This document shows, piece after piece, positions 27,501 to 36,393 of a stretch of DNA of 64,000 nt. Within the stretch, counting starts at the first letter, position 1. The number at the start of each line of letters is the position of its first letter. Under the pieces are notes generated by a model. The model saw only the letters and a list, made by a program, of their open reading frames with translations, did not search any database and was not told the origin of the DNA. The position numbers were made by a program, and so were the translations under genes. This DNA comes from Streptomyces sp. CB02923 (GTDB taxonomy: Bacteria > Actinomycetota > Actinomycetes > Streptomycetales > Streptomycetaceae): assembly GCF_001905005.1 (NCBI RefSeq), contig NZ_LWKZ01000025.1:186001-250000 (forward strand), written 5' to 3'.

Positions 27501-28679
27501 CATCCCTCGCTCGCGAAGGACCTGGAACTCCTCGACACCTGCCTGGCCCACTACGCGGACGTGGTGCGCGGCGACACCGACGGCACCGCGGTGCTCAGCC
27601 CCGACGGTCGGACGGACCTGACCGCCGAGGTGCTCGAAACCCACATGGAACAGGGCGACTTCGGCCTGTACCGCACCCTGCTGGCCGAACACGTCGCGGA
27701 ACTGGCGCGTGCGGCGGGCGGGCGTCCCTTCCGGATTCTGGAGGCGGGCGCCGGACGCGGGCGGCTGACCTGGGCCGTGGCCGAGGCACTGCGGGGCATT
27801 CCAGGAGTGGAGTACCGGGTCACCGACCTGGGGCAGTCCTTCGTGCTGGAGGCCGAACGCGAAGCGGCACGGCGCGGCATCGACTTCATGACGTTCGGTG
27901 TGCTGGACATCGGCCGGGCTCCCGAACCGGGCGCGCCCGGCGGGTTCGACGTGGTGCTGGCCTTCAACGTGCTGCACGTCCCCGCCGACCTGCGGCAGTG
28001 CGTACGCACCATACGGGAGATGCTGGCCCCCGGCGGTGTGCTGTGCGCGGTGGAGACGGTGCGGATGCCGTGGGCGTCCGAGCTGTCCGTGGGCCTACTG
28101 CCCCAGTGGTGGGCGTTCACCGACGACCTGCGCCGCCACTCCCCGGTCGTGCCGGCCGGCCGGTGGCGGGAGCTGCTCGGCACGGAGGGGTTCGACGGGG
28201 TGCGGGTCCTCAGCGACGAGAGGGAGGACCAGCCGCTGGTCCCGCACGCGCTCATCGTCGGCCGCCGCCCCACGACGGACGCCGCCGAAGCCGTCGTGCG
28301 GAGCGCGGCAGGCCGGGCCCCGTCGCCGGAGCAGACCGCCGCGGCCCGGCAGGCTCGGCCCGCCCTGGGCGTCTCCCACCGCGCCCCGTCGACGGACACC
28401 GAACGCGTCGTTGCCCGGCACTGGGAGGAGATCCTGCGCATCGACGGCGTCGGTGCCGACGACAACTTCTTCGACCTCGGTGGTGAATCGCTGCTCGCGC
28501 TCCAGCTCGTCAAGCGGCTGCGGGACGAACTGGGCGTCGAACTGCGGGTGAAGAAGCTCATGGAAAAGCTCACCGTCGCGACGATGGCGGCCGAGGCCGA
28601 CGCGCTGCGCGGCGGCGCGGACTCGGCCCCCGCCCCCCGGATCGCCCGCAGCGCCCGCCGGGGGCGGCGGGCCGGCTGA
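24495..28679 (+). CDS. Type I PKS, one module: KS-AT-MT-ACP
   Basis: Polyketide synthase of 1394 residues. KS about 10-430 is intact (VQTACSTS near 183, VEAHGTGTP, NIGHTDAAAG). AT about 530-830 has GHSAGEY near 618, but the extender-selecting motif reads SAVHS near 715, neither HAFH (malonyl) nor YASH (methylmalonyl). A SAM methyltransferase follows (about 1040-1260; ILEAGAGRGRLT, VVLAFNVLHVP). ACP Ser is near 1332 (DLGGESLLA). No KR or DH is present. The odd AT and the FkbH cassette suggest hydroxymalonyl-ACP as extender, with the MT as a possible O-methylating domain. A C-methylating role on malonyl is the alternative. Confidence 0.93.
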   Translation: MADDSRTVRDLDIAVIAMEGRFPGARDVAEFWANLVAGEESVRPVGEQEFLAAGGDPAALHDPYHVKAAAAVDGADLFDADFFGLRADEAELMDPQQRLFLEVCHHALEQSGHDPDRFDGMIGVYGGASQSRYYLSHVRPRFDEADEPLRAWSASMGNDPGVFATRVAYALNLTGPALTVQTACSTSLTAVHLACQDLLSYRCDVALAGGSSVNPAARRGYRYTPDGPFSPDGHVRAFDARAEGMVPGDATAVVVLKRLTDAVADGDRVRAVIKGTAVNNDGSRKVGFTAPSPLGQAEVILAAHAAAEVDAGTIGYVEAHGTGTPVGDPIEVTALTQAFAETTRRTGFCALGSAKSNIGHTDAAAGVVGLIKAALVVEHGQIPPTLHYTAPNPLIDFEASPFRVNDQLTEWPAGPAPRRAAVSSFGIGGTNAHAILEEPPATPAAGTGDGWYLLPWSAKSDVAADLFGTLLGDHLARTSGLGLRDVAHTLREGRRAFPYRRFAVCRDRDEAVALLGTPAPAAPPADLTERPVAFLFPGGGAQYEGMGRRLYETEPVFREALDRCAAILEPVLGFDVRATLHRGEEGPRSSLLPGLVATEYSLATLLMSKGVRPQSLIGHSAGEYTAACLAGVLSLEDVLPLVAKRQWLLERAGGVAVSVSLGERDLGAYLTGRVSLAAVNAPALSTVSGPEDEIRELEARWDADGVEYQRVHFPSAVHSWMLDAVLDDYAAALAKVTLHPPAIPFVSNVTGTWITAEEATSPAYWLRHTRSTVRFAEGLEELCAGKEPVLVEVGPGRILTRCARMRFDDTVPTVETMRHPRADQHDQQVLLTALGRLWQLGARLTWDEENGADGRRVPLPGYPFERKRYWLDEVRSGAPAGPRTGPGTERDLAEAERRLRRDAPVSTVPPRLRADFDLLAALRATAFLRSAGVDTTPGRTYTPEDLIGRFRPAGPYRELLDALLHMLQESGVLAREGTELRFTGSGDDAPEQERLAKSVVERHPSLAKDLELLDTCLAHYADVVRGDTDGTAVLSPDGRTDLTAEVLETHMEQGDFGLYRTLLAEHVAELARAAGGRPFRILEAGAGRGRLTWAVAEALRGIPGVEYRVTDLGQSFVLEAEREAARRGIDFMTFGVLDIGRAPEPGAPGGFDVVLAFNVLHVPADLRQCVRTIREMLAPGGVLCAVETVRMPWASELSVGLLPQWWAFTDDLRRHSPVVPAGRWRELLGTEGFDGVRVLSDEREDQPLVPHALIVGRRPTTDAAEAVVRSAAGRAPSPEQTAAARQARPALGVSHRAPSTDTERVVARHWEEILRIDGVGADDNFFDLGGESLLALQLVKRLRDELGVELRVKKLMEKLTVATMAAEADALRGGADSAPAPRIARSARRGRRAG

Positions 28680-28759
28680 CCCGCACCACCGCCGAAGTCC
28701 CTTTCCGAATCCTGAATCACCGGCGAAGAGCCGGGTGCTAGCCGCCAAGGAGTACACCC

Positions 28760-31700
28760 ATGCCGTCAGCTTCGACGAGCGAGACGCAGGAGCCCGCCAC
28801 CGACGTGCGGACGGCCCCCGACGAGGCGGCCGACATCCTGGAGTTCCCAGCCACTTACGCCCAGCAGGGACTGTGGTTCTTCTACCGCCTCAACCCGCGC
28901 AGCGCCTTCTACAACGTGTCGATGGTGCACCGGCTCCGCGGTGCACTGGACACGGACGGGCTCCGTGCGGCGCTGAACGACGTCGTACGGCGCCATGAGG
29001 CGCTGCGGACGACGTTCCGCGAGCACGACGGGGAACTCCGCCAGGTCGTCTCCGACGCCGTGGACATCGCGCTTCCCGTGCACGAGGCAGCCGGTACGGC
29101 GTCCGGCGGTACGGCGCCGCACGAGGTGCCCGCGGTACGCGAACAGCTGACCGCGCTGATCCAGGAGCCCTTCGACCTGGAGAACGGTCCGCTGCTGCGC
29201 GCAGTCCTGGTGCGGTCGGCGGACGACGACCACTTGCTCGTCCTGTCCATGCACCACATCGTGGTGGACGGCTGGTCCCTGGGGATCTTCCTCAAGGAGC
29301 TGGGCGAAGCGTACGGGGCACGCCGGACGGGTGGCGTCCCCGACCTGCCCGAGCTGGCCATCCAGTACGGCGACTATGCCGAGTGGCAGGCCGAGCAGCT
29401 GCGCGGACCGGCACTGGAGGAAGGGCTGGAGTACTGGCGCGCCCGGCTGGGCGGCGACCTGCCCGAACTGCGCCTGGCCACCGACCGCCCGCGCCCCGAA
29501 GCCCGCTCGTTCGCGGGCGCCCGCTTCGACTTCGGCTTCGACGAGACGCTCACGGCCCGGCTGAAGGACATGTGCCGGTCCGAGGGCGTCACCCTGTACA
29601 TGGCGCTGTTCGCCGGTGTCTCCGCGCTGCTGCACCGCTACACCGGGCAGGACGACTTCGTCGTCGGCACCCCGATGGCCGGGCGCGACGACGCCCAGAC
29701 CCAGCCGCTCATCGGCTCGTTCGTCAACACCCTCCCGATGCGTGCGGACCTGGCGGGGAACCCGTCCTTCACCCGTCTTCTGAGCCGTGTACGGGAGATG
29801 AGCCAGGGGGCCTACGCGCACGACGACATCCCGTTCGAGAAGATCGTGGAGGATGTCGCCCCGCAGCGCGGCATCGGGGCCAACCCGCTCTTCCAGGTCA
29901 CGTTCGCGCTCCAGAACTACGAACTCGGCGGCTTCGAACTGGACGGCGTGGAGGCCGAGCGGATCGCCGTCGAAGAGGGCACCGCCCGGTTCGACCTGGA
30001 GGTCCACTGCTGGGACGACCCCCACCGGCTGCGCGGCTCCTTCGTCTACAGCACCGACCTGTTCGACCGCGCCACCATGGAACGCATGGCCGCCCACCTC
30101 ACCCGGGTGTTCGAGGGCGTACTGGCGGACCCCTCCCGGACCGTCGGAGAACTGTCCCTTCTCACCGAGGACGACCACCGGATCCTGGACGCGGTCGCCG
30201 GTACCGACGCCGGGCCGGACGCCGACGCAGGAAAGGACGCTGACGCCGGGCCGGACACCGACGCCACCGTGCCGCGGCTCTTCGCCGTCCGGGCGGCGGA
30301 CCGCCCCGACGCGACGGCCTTGCGGACGGGGAACACCCGCTTGTCGTACCGGGAACTCGCCGCGCGCGTGAGCGCCCTGGCCGACCGCCTGCGCCGGTCC
30401 GGGCTGACCCCGCGGACCCGGGTCGGCGTCCACCTCGCCGACCCGGCCGACGCGCTCGTGGGCACCCTCGCCGTCCTGGAAGCGGGCGGCGTCTGCGTAC
30501 CCCTCGGCCCCTCGGACGATCCGGCGCTGCTGGCCCGCTCGGTCCGCCGGGCCGGGCCGGGCCTGCTGCTCACCCGGGGGGACACGGCCGGTGCCTGGGC
30601 CGACGGCCTCGGCACCGTCGAGATGGACGCCGTCGCCCCGGACACCGCGGCGGACACGGCGGAGGCACCCGGCCCGCCCGCCGGTTCCGCGCCCGCCCTC
30701 GTGCTGGACGCGCCGGGCGGGCCGCTCGTCCTCGATCACGCGGGACTCGCCGACCGGCTGGCACGGCTGGCCGGACTCTGTGCCCTGACCGCCGACGACG
30801 TCGTCGCCCGGCACGCGGTGTGGGGCCAGGAGCGCGCCGTGTGGGAGACCCTGCTCCCGGTCTGCCACGGGGCGGGCCTGGCGGCCGCCGAAGGCCCTGG
30901 TGCGCCCGAGGGGGCGACCGTGGTGATCGCCGCCGACTCCGACCTGCCCGGCCTGCTGGCCACGGACGCACCGGGCAGCGCGCCGCGGGCGCTGCTGTGC
31001 CTGGCCCCGGTGCCGTCCCCCGCCCTCGCCCGGCGCTGCCACGACCGTTTCGGCCCCGTACTGCGCTGGGTGTACGCCACCCCGCAGGCGGGACCGGCCG
31101 GTGTGGCCGACCCGGCACCGGCGGACACGGCGGTGCCCTTCACGCCCCTGCGCGCGGTGCGGGTGCTGGACGCGCGGGGCGTCACCGTCCCGGTCGGCGT
31201 GCCCGCCGAGGTGCACGCGGGCGGCCCCGGCCTGGCCCGCCCCGCCGACGGGGCAGCCCCCGCTTCCTGGGCGCCCAGCGGTGACCTCGGCAGGATCACC
31301 GCCAACGGCAAGCTGGAGGTCCTCGGCCGCCTCCCCGGCACCGCCGTCGTTGCCGGAATTCCCGTGGACCTGGCCGAGGTGACCGCGGCGGTCCTGGCTG
31401 AGCCGGCGGTGGCCGAGTGCGCGGTCGTCGCACGCCGCGCCGCGGCCGGGCACACCGAACTCGTCGTCCACGCCGTCCGCTGCGGCCAGGTGACCGCGCA
31501 GCGCGTCGCGCAGGCCGCCGGCGCGGCCCTGCCCGGCGGAGCCGCGCGGGCGGCGGTGGTGTTCGTGACGACCCTGCCGCGTACCCCTGGCGGCGGAGTG
31601 GACACCGCGGCTCTGAGCGAACTGCCCGTCCTGGACGACGAGCTGGCCGCTGCGTGGGAGCGGGCCCTGTCCGAGCGCGACGCCCCGGCCGTCGTGGTGG

Positions 31701-34700
31701 TGGCCGAGAGCACCCCGGCGCCCACGGCCGACGACTTCGTCAATCTGCGGGCTCTCCCCCGTGACACCGCCGCGGGCGGCGCCCCCGACGGCGCGGGTAC
31801 ACCGGAGCCCTCCGGCGTACCGGCGATCAGCAGCGGCGGACCGGCGCTCGACCCCGGCGCGGCCAACCTCGCCGAGGTGCTCCGCCGCGTCGCCGACGAC
31901 CCGGCCTCCGGCGGCATCGTCTACGTCTCCCACGAGGGGGAGGAGGACCACCAGTCGTACGCCGCGCTGCGGGACGAGGCGTTCCGGGTGCTCGGCGGGC
32001 TCCGCACGTCGGGCGCCCGCCCCGGCGACAAGGTGATCCTCCAGCTCGACGGTAACCGGGACTTCGTCACCGGCCTGTGGGCCTGCGTGCTCGGCGGGTT
32101 CGTCGCCGTGCCCCTCGCCGTCTCGCCCACCTACGCGGAGGACACCGCCGCCACCAACAAGCTGGCGGGCGCGTGGTCGCTGCTCTCGGAACCGCTGCTG
32201 CTCACGGACCGTGCTCTCGCCGGCCCGCTGCGCGCGATGGGAGAGAGGCTGGGCCGGCGCAACCTCCGTATCGCCGTGATCGACGAGCTACGGGGCAGCC
32301 GGGCGGCGGCCGACTGGCACTCCGCCGAGGGCGACGAGCTGGTCCTGCTGCTGCTGACCTCCGGCAGCACCGGCCGCCCCAAGGCGGTCGAGCTGCGCCA
32401 CCGCAACGTCCTGACCAGGACGGTGGCCGCCCAGCACGTCTACGGGCTCACTCAGCACGACGTCTCCTTCAACTGGATGCCGCTGGACCACGTCGGCGGT
32501 ATCGTGATGTCTCACATCCGCGACGTATTCGTCGGCTGCCGGCAGATCCAGGCGCCCACCCAGTGGGTGCTCGCCGATCCGCTGCGCTGGCCGGCCAAGA
32601 TGTCCGAGCACCGGGCGACGACCACCTGGGCCCCGAACTTCGCCTTCGGCCTGATCGCCGAGCGCGCCGAAGCGCTCACCGGACAGGACTGGGACCTGAG
32701 CGCCCTGCGCGTCGTCATCAACGGCGGCGAGGCCATCGTCCCCCGGGTCACCCGGCGCTTCATGGAGGCACTGGCCCCGCTCGGGCTGCCCGGCACGGCC
32801 ATGCGCCCGGCGTGGGGCATGTCGGAGACGTCCTCGGGCGAGGTCGACGATCGTTTCGACGTGGCGAGCAGCGGCGACGACGACCAGTTCGTGTGCGTGG
32901 GCGCGCCCTTCCCCGGGTTCACCATGCGGATCGTCGACGGCGAGAACGCCGTCGTCCGGGAAGGGATGCCCGGACGGCTCCAGGTCAAGGGCCCGGCCGT
33001 CACCTCCGGGTACTACCTGAACCCCGAGCAGAACGCGGAGTCGTTCACCGAGGACGGCTGGTTCGAGACCGGCGACCTCGCCGTGCTCCGCAACGGCAAG
33101 CTGACGATCACCGGGCGTGCCAAGGACGCCATCATCATCAACGGCCACAACTTCCACAGCCACGAGCTGGAGGAGTGCGCCGAGGAACTCGACGAGGTCG
33201 AACGGTCCTTCACCGCGGCGTGCGCGGTGCGCGGCACCGACAGCTCCACGGACGAACTGGCCCTGTTCTTCTGCCTCAAGGACGGGGCGGACGAGGCGGC
33301 GGCGCTCTCTCTGATCCGCGCCAAGCTCCTGCGCGAGGCCGGCGCCAACGCCTCCTACCTGGTGCCCGTCACCCGCGACCGCATCCCCAAGACCGAGATC
33401 GGCAAGATCCAGCGGACGTTGCTGCGGCGGCAGTTCGAGGCGGGGGAGTTCGCGGCCGAACTGCGGCGCACCGGCGCCGCCACAGACCACGACGCGACGC
33501 TGCCCAACTGGTTCCACCGCCCGGTGTGGCGGCGGGCCAACACCGGGCCCCGGCCCCGTACGCCGGAACCCGGCCGCACCCTGCTCGTCGCCGACGGCCA
33601 CGGGGTCGCCGAAGCCCTGGCCGGCTTGCTGCGCGACCGCGGCGAGCACTGCACCGTCGTGCCCGCCGACGCCGCACACCTGCCCGCGGACGGCGTCGCC
33701 GACCGCGTCGTACACCTCACCGGCTGCGCTCCGTACGAGGAACTGCCGACAGGCACCGAAGAGCTGGCCGGGGCGTACCGCAGGGGGCCACTCGCCCTCG
33801 CCGAACTGGTCGGCGCTGTGGCCCGGAGCAACTCCGCGGGCCGTCCGGTCGGCCTGACCGTGGTCGCCACCCACAGCCAGTGGGTGCGCGACGGCGACCG
33901 GGTGATGTGCGAGCGGGGTGCGTCGGCAGGCGTGGTCAAGTCCGTCGGCCAGGAATACGAGTGGCTGCGCGCCACGCACATCGACGCGGAGCCGGAGGAG
34001 CCCGCGCAGCTCGCGCACCGGCTCCTGGAGCTCCTCGACGCCGCCGACAGCGAGCCCGAGCAGGCACTGCGGGACGGGGAGCGCTGGGTGCGCCGCATCG
34101 AGCGGCTGTCCGTGGCTCCGGACGCGGCCGCCGGGTTCCGGCCCGGCGAACTCGTCGTCATCAGCGGCGGTCTGGGCGCCCTTGCCGCCGAGGCCGCGGC
34201 CCACCTGATGTCCGTCCACGGCGTGCGTCCGCTGCTGCTGGGCCGGACGGCCCTCCCCGCCGAGGAAACGTGGGACGAGGTGCTCGCCTCCGGTGGCCCA
34301 GCCGCCGAACGGCTCGCCGTGCTGCGCCGGCTGCGCACCCTGGGCGCCGTGCACTACGCGGCTGCCGACGTCACGGACGAGGCCGCCGTGCGCGCGGCCG
34401 TCCAGGAGGCCGAGACACGCTTCGCGGAGCGTGCGGCCACCGTCCTGCACCTCGCCGGGCACTTCCACGAGGCGCCGGTGACCGAGGCGGGCGAAGCCGA
34501 CTGGGCCGGTGTCACCCGCGCCAAGGTGCTCGGCGCCGCGGTCCTGCACCACGTGATCAAGGACCGGCCGGGGGCCCGCTTCCTGTCCTACTCCTCGGTC
34601 AACGGCTTCTTCGGCGGCGCCAACGTGACCGGCTACGCCGCCGCCAACGCCTTCCTGGACACCCTGGCGGTGCACCAGTCGACGGCACACGGCATGCGGG

Positions 34701-36151
34701 CCCAGAGCCTGGCCTGGACCATGTGGGACGAGCTGGGCCTCAGCCGCGGCTACGCGCTGAAGGCCCTCACCGAGGCCCGCGGCTACCGCATCCTCGCCCC
34801 CGGGCAGGGCGTCGCCTCCCTCGACGTCGCCGTGCGGCACGCGGCCCCGCAGGTGCTGATCGGCCTGGACCACACCGCGCCGTGGGTGGCCGGCCGGCTG
34901 CTGACCCCCACCGCCGCACTGCACCGGCTCGTCGGCTACCGCACCACCGGGGCCGCCGACGAGGGCCGCGGCGACCTCGGCATCCAGGACCGCTACGGAG
35001 CCCGTACGAACTGCGAGTTCGCCGTGGTGGCCGAGCTACCCGTCACCGGGACCGGCGAGGTCGACCGACGGCGCCTGGCCGAGGCGGACGGCGCAGGCGC
35101 CACGGCCTCCGTGCCCGCCGGCCGTCCGCGCAGCGCGGCCGAGGAGGCCGTCACCGCCATCTGGTGCGACCTGCTGGGCCTGGAGGAGATCGGCGTCCAC
35201 GACAACTTCTTCGACATCGGCGGGCACTCGCTGCGCGCGGCCATGCTGCTCAACCGGCTCCGCGCGGAGCTGGGAGTGGACCTGACCATCGCCGCGCTCT
35301 TCGAGAACCCGACGATCGCCGGGCTGGCAGGACAGCTCGCCCCGACGACGGACCAGGACCCCCTGGCGGTGCTTCTGCCCCTGCGCCGTGACGGCGACGC
35401 CGCCCCCCTGTTCTGCCTGCACCCCGGCGGCGGTATCAGCTGGTGCTACGCCGGGCTGCTCGGCGGCCTGCCGGACCGGCACCCGGTCTACGGGATCCAG
35501 GCACGCGGGCTGAACGGCGAGGAGCCGCTGCCGGCCACGCTGGACGAGATGGCCGACGACTACCTGGCGCAGGTGCGGGAGATCCAGCCGGAAGGCCCGT
35601 ACCACCTGCTCGGATGGTCGTTCGGCGGTGTGATCGCGCACGCCATGGCGACCAGGCTGACCGACGGCGGCCACCGGGTCGGCGTGCTCGCCATGATCGA
35701 CGCCTGGCCCGCGGACCCGGAGCTCGACCCGGAGTTCGGCGACGACCTGAACATCGAGAAGGAGATGCTCGGCGCGCTGCTCGCCGACTCCGGGTACCAG
35801 GGGTCCGTCGACGACGGGGAACTCACCCGCACCCGGGCCCTGGAGATCCTGCGCGGCGAGGGAAGCCCCCTGGGCAACCTCACGGAGGAGAGCATCACCT
35901 CGCTCGTCGCCATCGCGGCGAACAACGTCAAGCTGCGCGCGGGCGCCCTCGAACCGTACGACGGTGACCTGATCCTCTTCCACGCCGACGGCGACGACCG
36001 CGACGCGGACACCGTGACGCGCAGCTGGCGCAGGTACAGCACCGGCCGGATCGACAACCGTCCCATGGCCTACGGCCACAACAGCATCATCCACCCGAAG
36101 CCGCTGGCCGAGATCGGCGCGGTGCTCGGGGAGCGGATGGCGGACGGATGA
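28760..36151 (+). CDS. Hybrid NRPS: C-(degenerate A)-acyl-AMP ligase-KR-T-TE
   Basis: Terminal synthetase of 2463 residues; AAGGAG lies seven bases before the ATG. C about 30-470 (HHIVVDG). A full-length A-like domain (about 500-990) has lost the P-loop: LVLDAPGGPLVLDH stands where YTSGSTGxPKG belongs, and the A10 Lys is gone. A second, intact adenylating domain (about 1035-1565) has LLTSGSTGRPKAVEL, GMSETSSGE and IPKTEIGKIQ. A KR follows (structural half from about 1580, GGLGALA near 1798, Ser/Tyr/Asn in VTGYAAANAF). A short A-subdomain-like remnant (LPVTGTGEVDRRRL), T near 2157 and a type I TE (GWSFGG near 2287, final His) complete it. KR inside an NRPS marks alpha-keto acid activation and reduction, hence an ester link and probable macrolactone release. 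Confidence 0.93.
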   Translation: MPSASTSETQEPATDVRTAPDEAADILEFPATYAQQGLWFFYRLNPRSAFYNVSMVHRLRGALDTDGLRAALNDVVRRHEALRTTFREHDGELRQVVSDAVDIALPVHEAAGTASGGTAPHEVPAVREQLTALIQEPFDLENGPLLRAVLVRSADDDHLLVLSMHHIVVDGWSLGIFLKELGEAYGARRTGGVPDLPELAIQYGDYAEWQAEQLRGPALEEGLEYWRARLGGDLPELRLATDRPRPEARSFAGARFDFGFDETLTARLKDMCRSEGVTLYMALFAGVSALLHRYTGQDDFVVGTPMAGRDDAQTQPLIGSFVNTLPMRADLAGNPSFTRLLSRVREMSQGAYAHDDIPFEKIVEDVAPQRGIGANPLFQVTFALQNYELGGFELDGVEAERIAVEEGTARFDLEVHCWDDPHRLRGSFVYSTDLFDRATMERMAAHLTRVFEGVLADPSRTVGELSLLTEDDHRILDAVAGTDAGPDADAGKDADAGPDTDATVPRLFAVRAADRPDATALRTGNTRLSYRELAARVSALADRLRRSGLTPRTRVGVHLADPADALVGTLAVLEAGGVCVPLGPSDDPALLARSVRRAGPGLLLTRGDTAGAWADGLGTVEMDAVAPDTAADTAEAPGPPAGSAPALVLDAPGGPLVLDHAGLADRLARLAGLCALTADDVVARHAVWGQERAVWETLLPVCHGAGLAAAEGPGAPEGATVVIAADSDLPGLLATDAPGSAPRALLCLAPVPSPALARRCHDRFGPVLRWVYATPQAGPAGVADPAPADTAVPFTPLRAVRVLDARGVTVPVGVPAEVHAGGPGLARPADGAAPASWAPSGDLGRITANGKLEVLGRLPGTAVVAGIPVDLAEVTAAVLAEPAVAECAVVARRAAAGHTELVVHAVRCGQVTAQRVAQAAGAALPGGAARAAVVFVTTLPRTPGGGVDTAALSELPVLDDELAAAWERALSERDAPAVVVVAESTPAPTADDFVNLRALPRDTAAGGAPDGAGTPEPSGVPAISSGGPALDPGAANLAEVLRRVADDPASGGIVYVSHEGEEDHQSYAALRDEAFRVLGGLRTSGARPGDKVILQLDGNRDFVTGLWACVLGGFVAVPLAVSPTYAEDTAATNKLAGAWSLLSEPLLLTDRALAGPLRAMGERLGRRNLRIAVIDELRGSRAAADWHSAEGDELVLLLLTSGSTGRPKAVELRHRNVLTRTVAAQHVYGLTQHDVSFNWMPLDHVGGIVMSHIRDVFVGCRQIQAPTQWVLADPLRWPAKMSEHRATTTWAPNFAFGLIAERAEALTGQDWDLSALRVVINGGEAIVPRVTRRFMEALAPLGLPGTAMRPAWGMSETSSGEVDDRFDVASSGDDDQFVCVGAPFPGFTMRIVDGENAVVREGMPGRLQVKGPAVTSGYYLNPEQNAESFTEDGWFETGDLAVLRNGKLTITGRAKDAIIINGHNFHSHELEECAEELDEVERSFTAACAVRGTDSSTDELALFFCLKDGADEAAALSLIRAKLLREAGANASYLVPVTRDRIPKTEIGKIQRTLLRRQFEAGEFAAELRRTGAATDHDATLPNWFHRPVWRRANTGPRPRTPEPGRTLLVADGHGVAEALAGLLRDRGEHCTVVPADAAHLPADGVADRVVHLTGCAPYEELPTGTEELAGAYRRGPLALAELVGAVARSNSAGRPVGLTVVATHSQWVRDGDRVMCERGASAGVVKSVGQEYEWLRATHIDAEPEEPAQLAHRLLELLDAADSEPEQALRDGERWVRRIERLSVAPDAAAGFRPGELVVISGGLGALAAEAAAHLMSVHGVRPLLLGRTALPAEETWDEVLASGGPAAERLAVLRRLRTLGAVHYAAADVTDEAAVRAAVQEAETRFAERAATVLHLAGHFHEAPVTEAGEADWAGVTRAKVLGAAVLHHVIKDRPGARFLSYSSVNGFFGGANVTGYAAANAFLDTLAVHQSTAHGMRAQSLAWTMWDELGLSRGYALKALTEARGYRILAPGQGVASLDVAVRHAAPQVLIGLDHTAPWVAGRLLTPTAALHRLVGYRTTGAADEGRGDLGIQDRYGARTNCEFAVVAELPVTGTGEVDRRRLAEADGAGATASVPAGRPRSAAEEAVTAIWCDLLGLEEIGVHDNFFDIGGHSLRAAMLLNRLRAELGVDLTIAALFENPTIAGLAGQLAPTTDQDPLAVLLPLRRDGDAAPLFCLHPGGGISWCYAGLLGGLPDRHPVYGIQARGLNGEEPLPATLDEMADDYLAQVREIQPEGPYHLLGWSFGGVIAHAMATRLTDGGHRVGVLAMIDAWPADPELDPEFGDDLNIEKEMLGALLADSGYQGSVDDGELTRTRALEILRGEGSPLGNLTEESITSLVAIAANNVKLRAGALEPYDGDLILFHADGDDRDADTVTRSWRRYSTGRIDNRPMAYGHNSIIHPKPLAEIGAVLGERMADG

Positions 36152-36177
36152 CACCCGGAAGCACCAAGGAGATGACC

Positions 36178-36393
36178 ATGACCAATCCGTTCGACGACCC
36201 GGACGGCACCTTCCGGGTCCTGGCCGACGGCGAGGGTCGGCACTGCCTCTGGCCGCAGGCGCTGGACGTACCGCGGGGCTGGGACGTCGTGCGGGACGCG
36301 GGCAGCCGTCAGGAGTGCCTCGACTTCGTCACCAGGAACTGGACCGACCTGCGGCCGCTGAGCCTGTCGGCCGGAAAGGACGCGGACCGGTGA
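36178..36393 (+). CDS. MbtH-like protein
   Basis: Small protein of 71 residues with the family core HCLWPQ, PRGW and NWTDLRPLSL; it binds and activates NRPS adenylation domains. Start 36178 is preferred because AAGGAG (36166-36171) is six bases upstream; ATG 36172 is too close. It lies 26 bases after the terminal synthetase and its stop overlaps the P450 GTG. The likely client is A1 and/or A2 of the NRPS at 18068. Confidence 0.95.
   Translation: MTNPFDDPDGTFRVLADGEGRHCLWPQALDVPRGWDVVRDAGSRQECLDFVTRNWTDLRPLSLSAGKDADR

Noticed and set aside
24285..27977. Very long open frame on the minus strand opposite the second PKS
   Set aside because: High GC leaves antisense frames open; no domain is recognisable and the plus strand encodes intact KS, AT and MT motifs.
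28766..31951. Long minus-strand frame opposite the terminal synthetase
   Set aside because: Same GC effect; the plus-strand C and adenylation domains explain this DNA.
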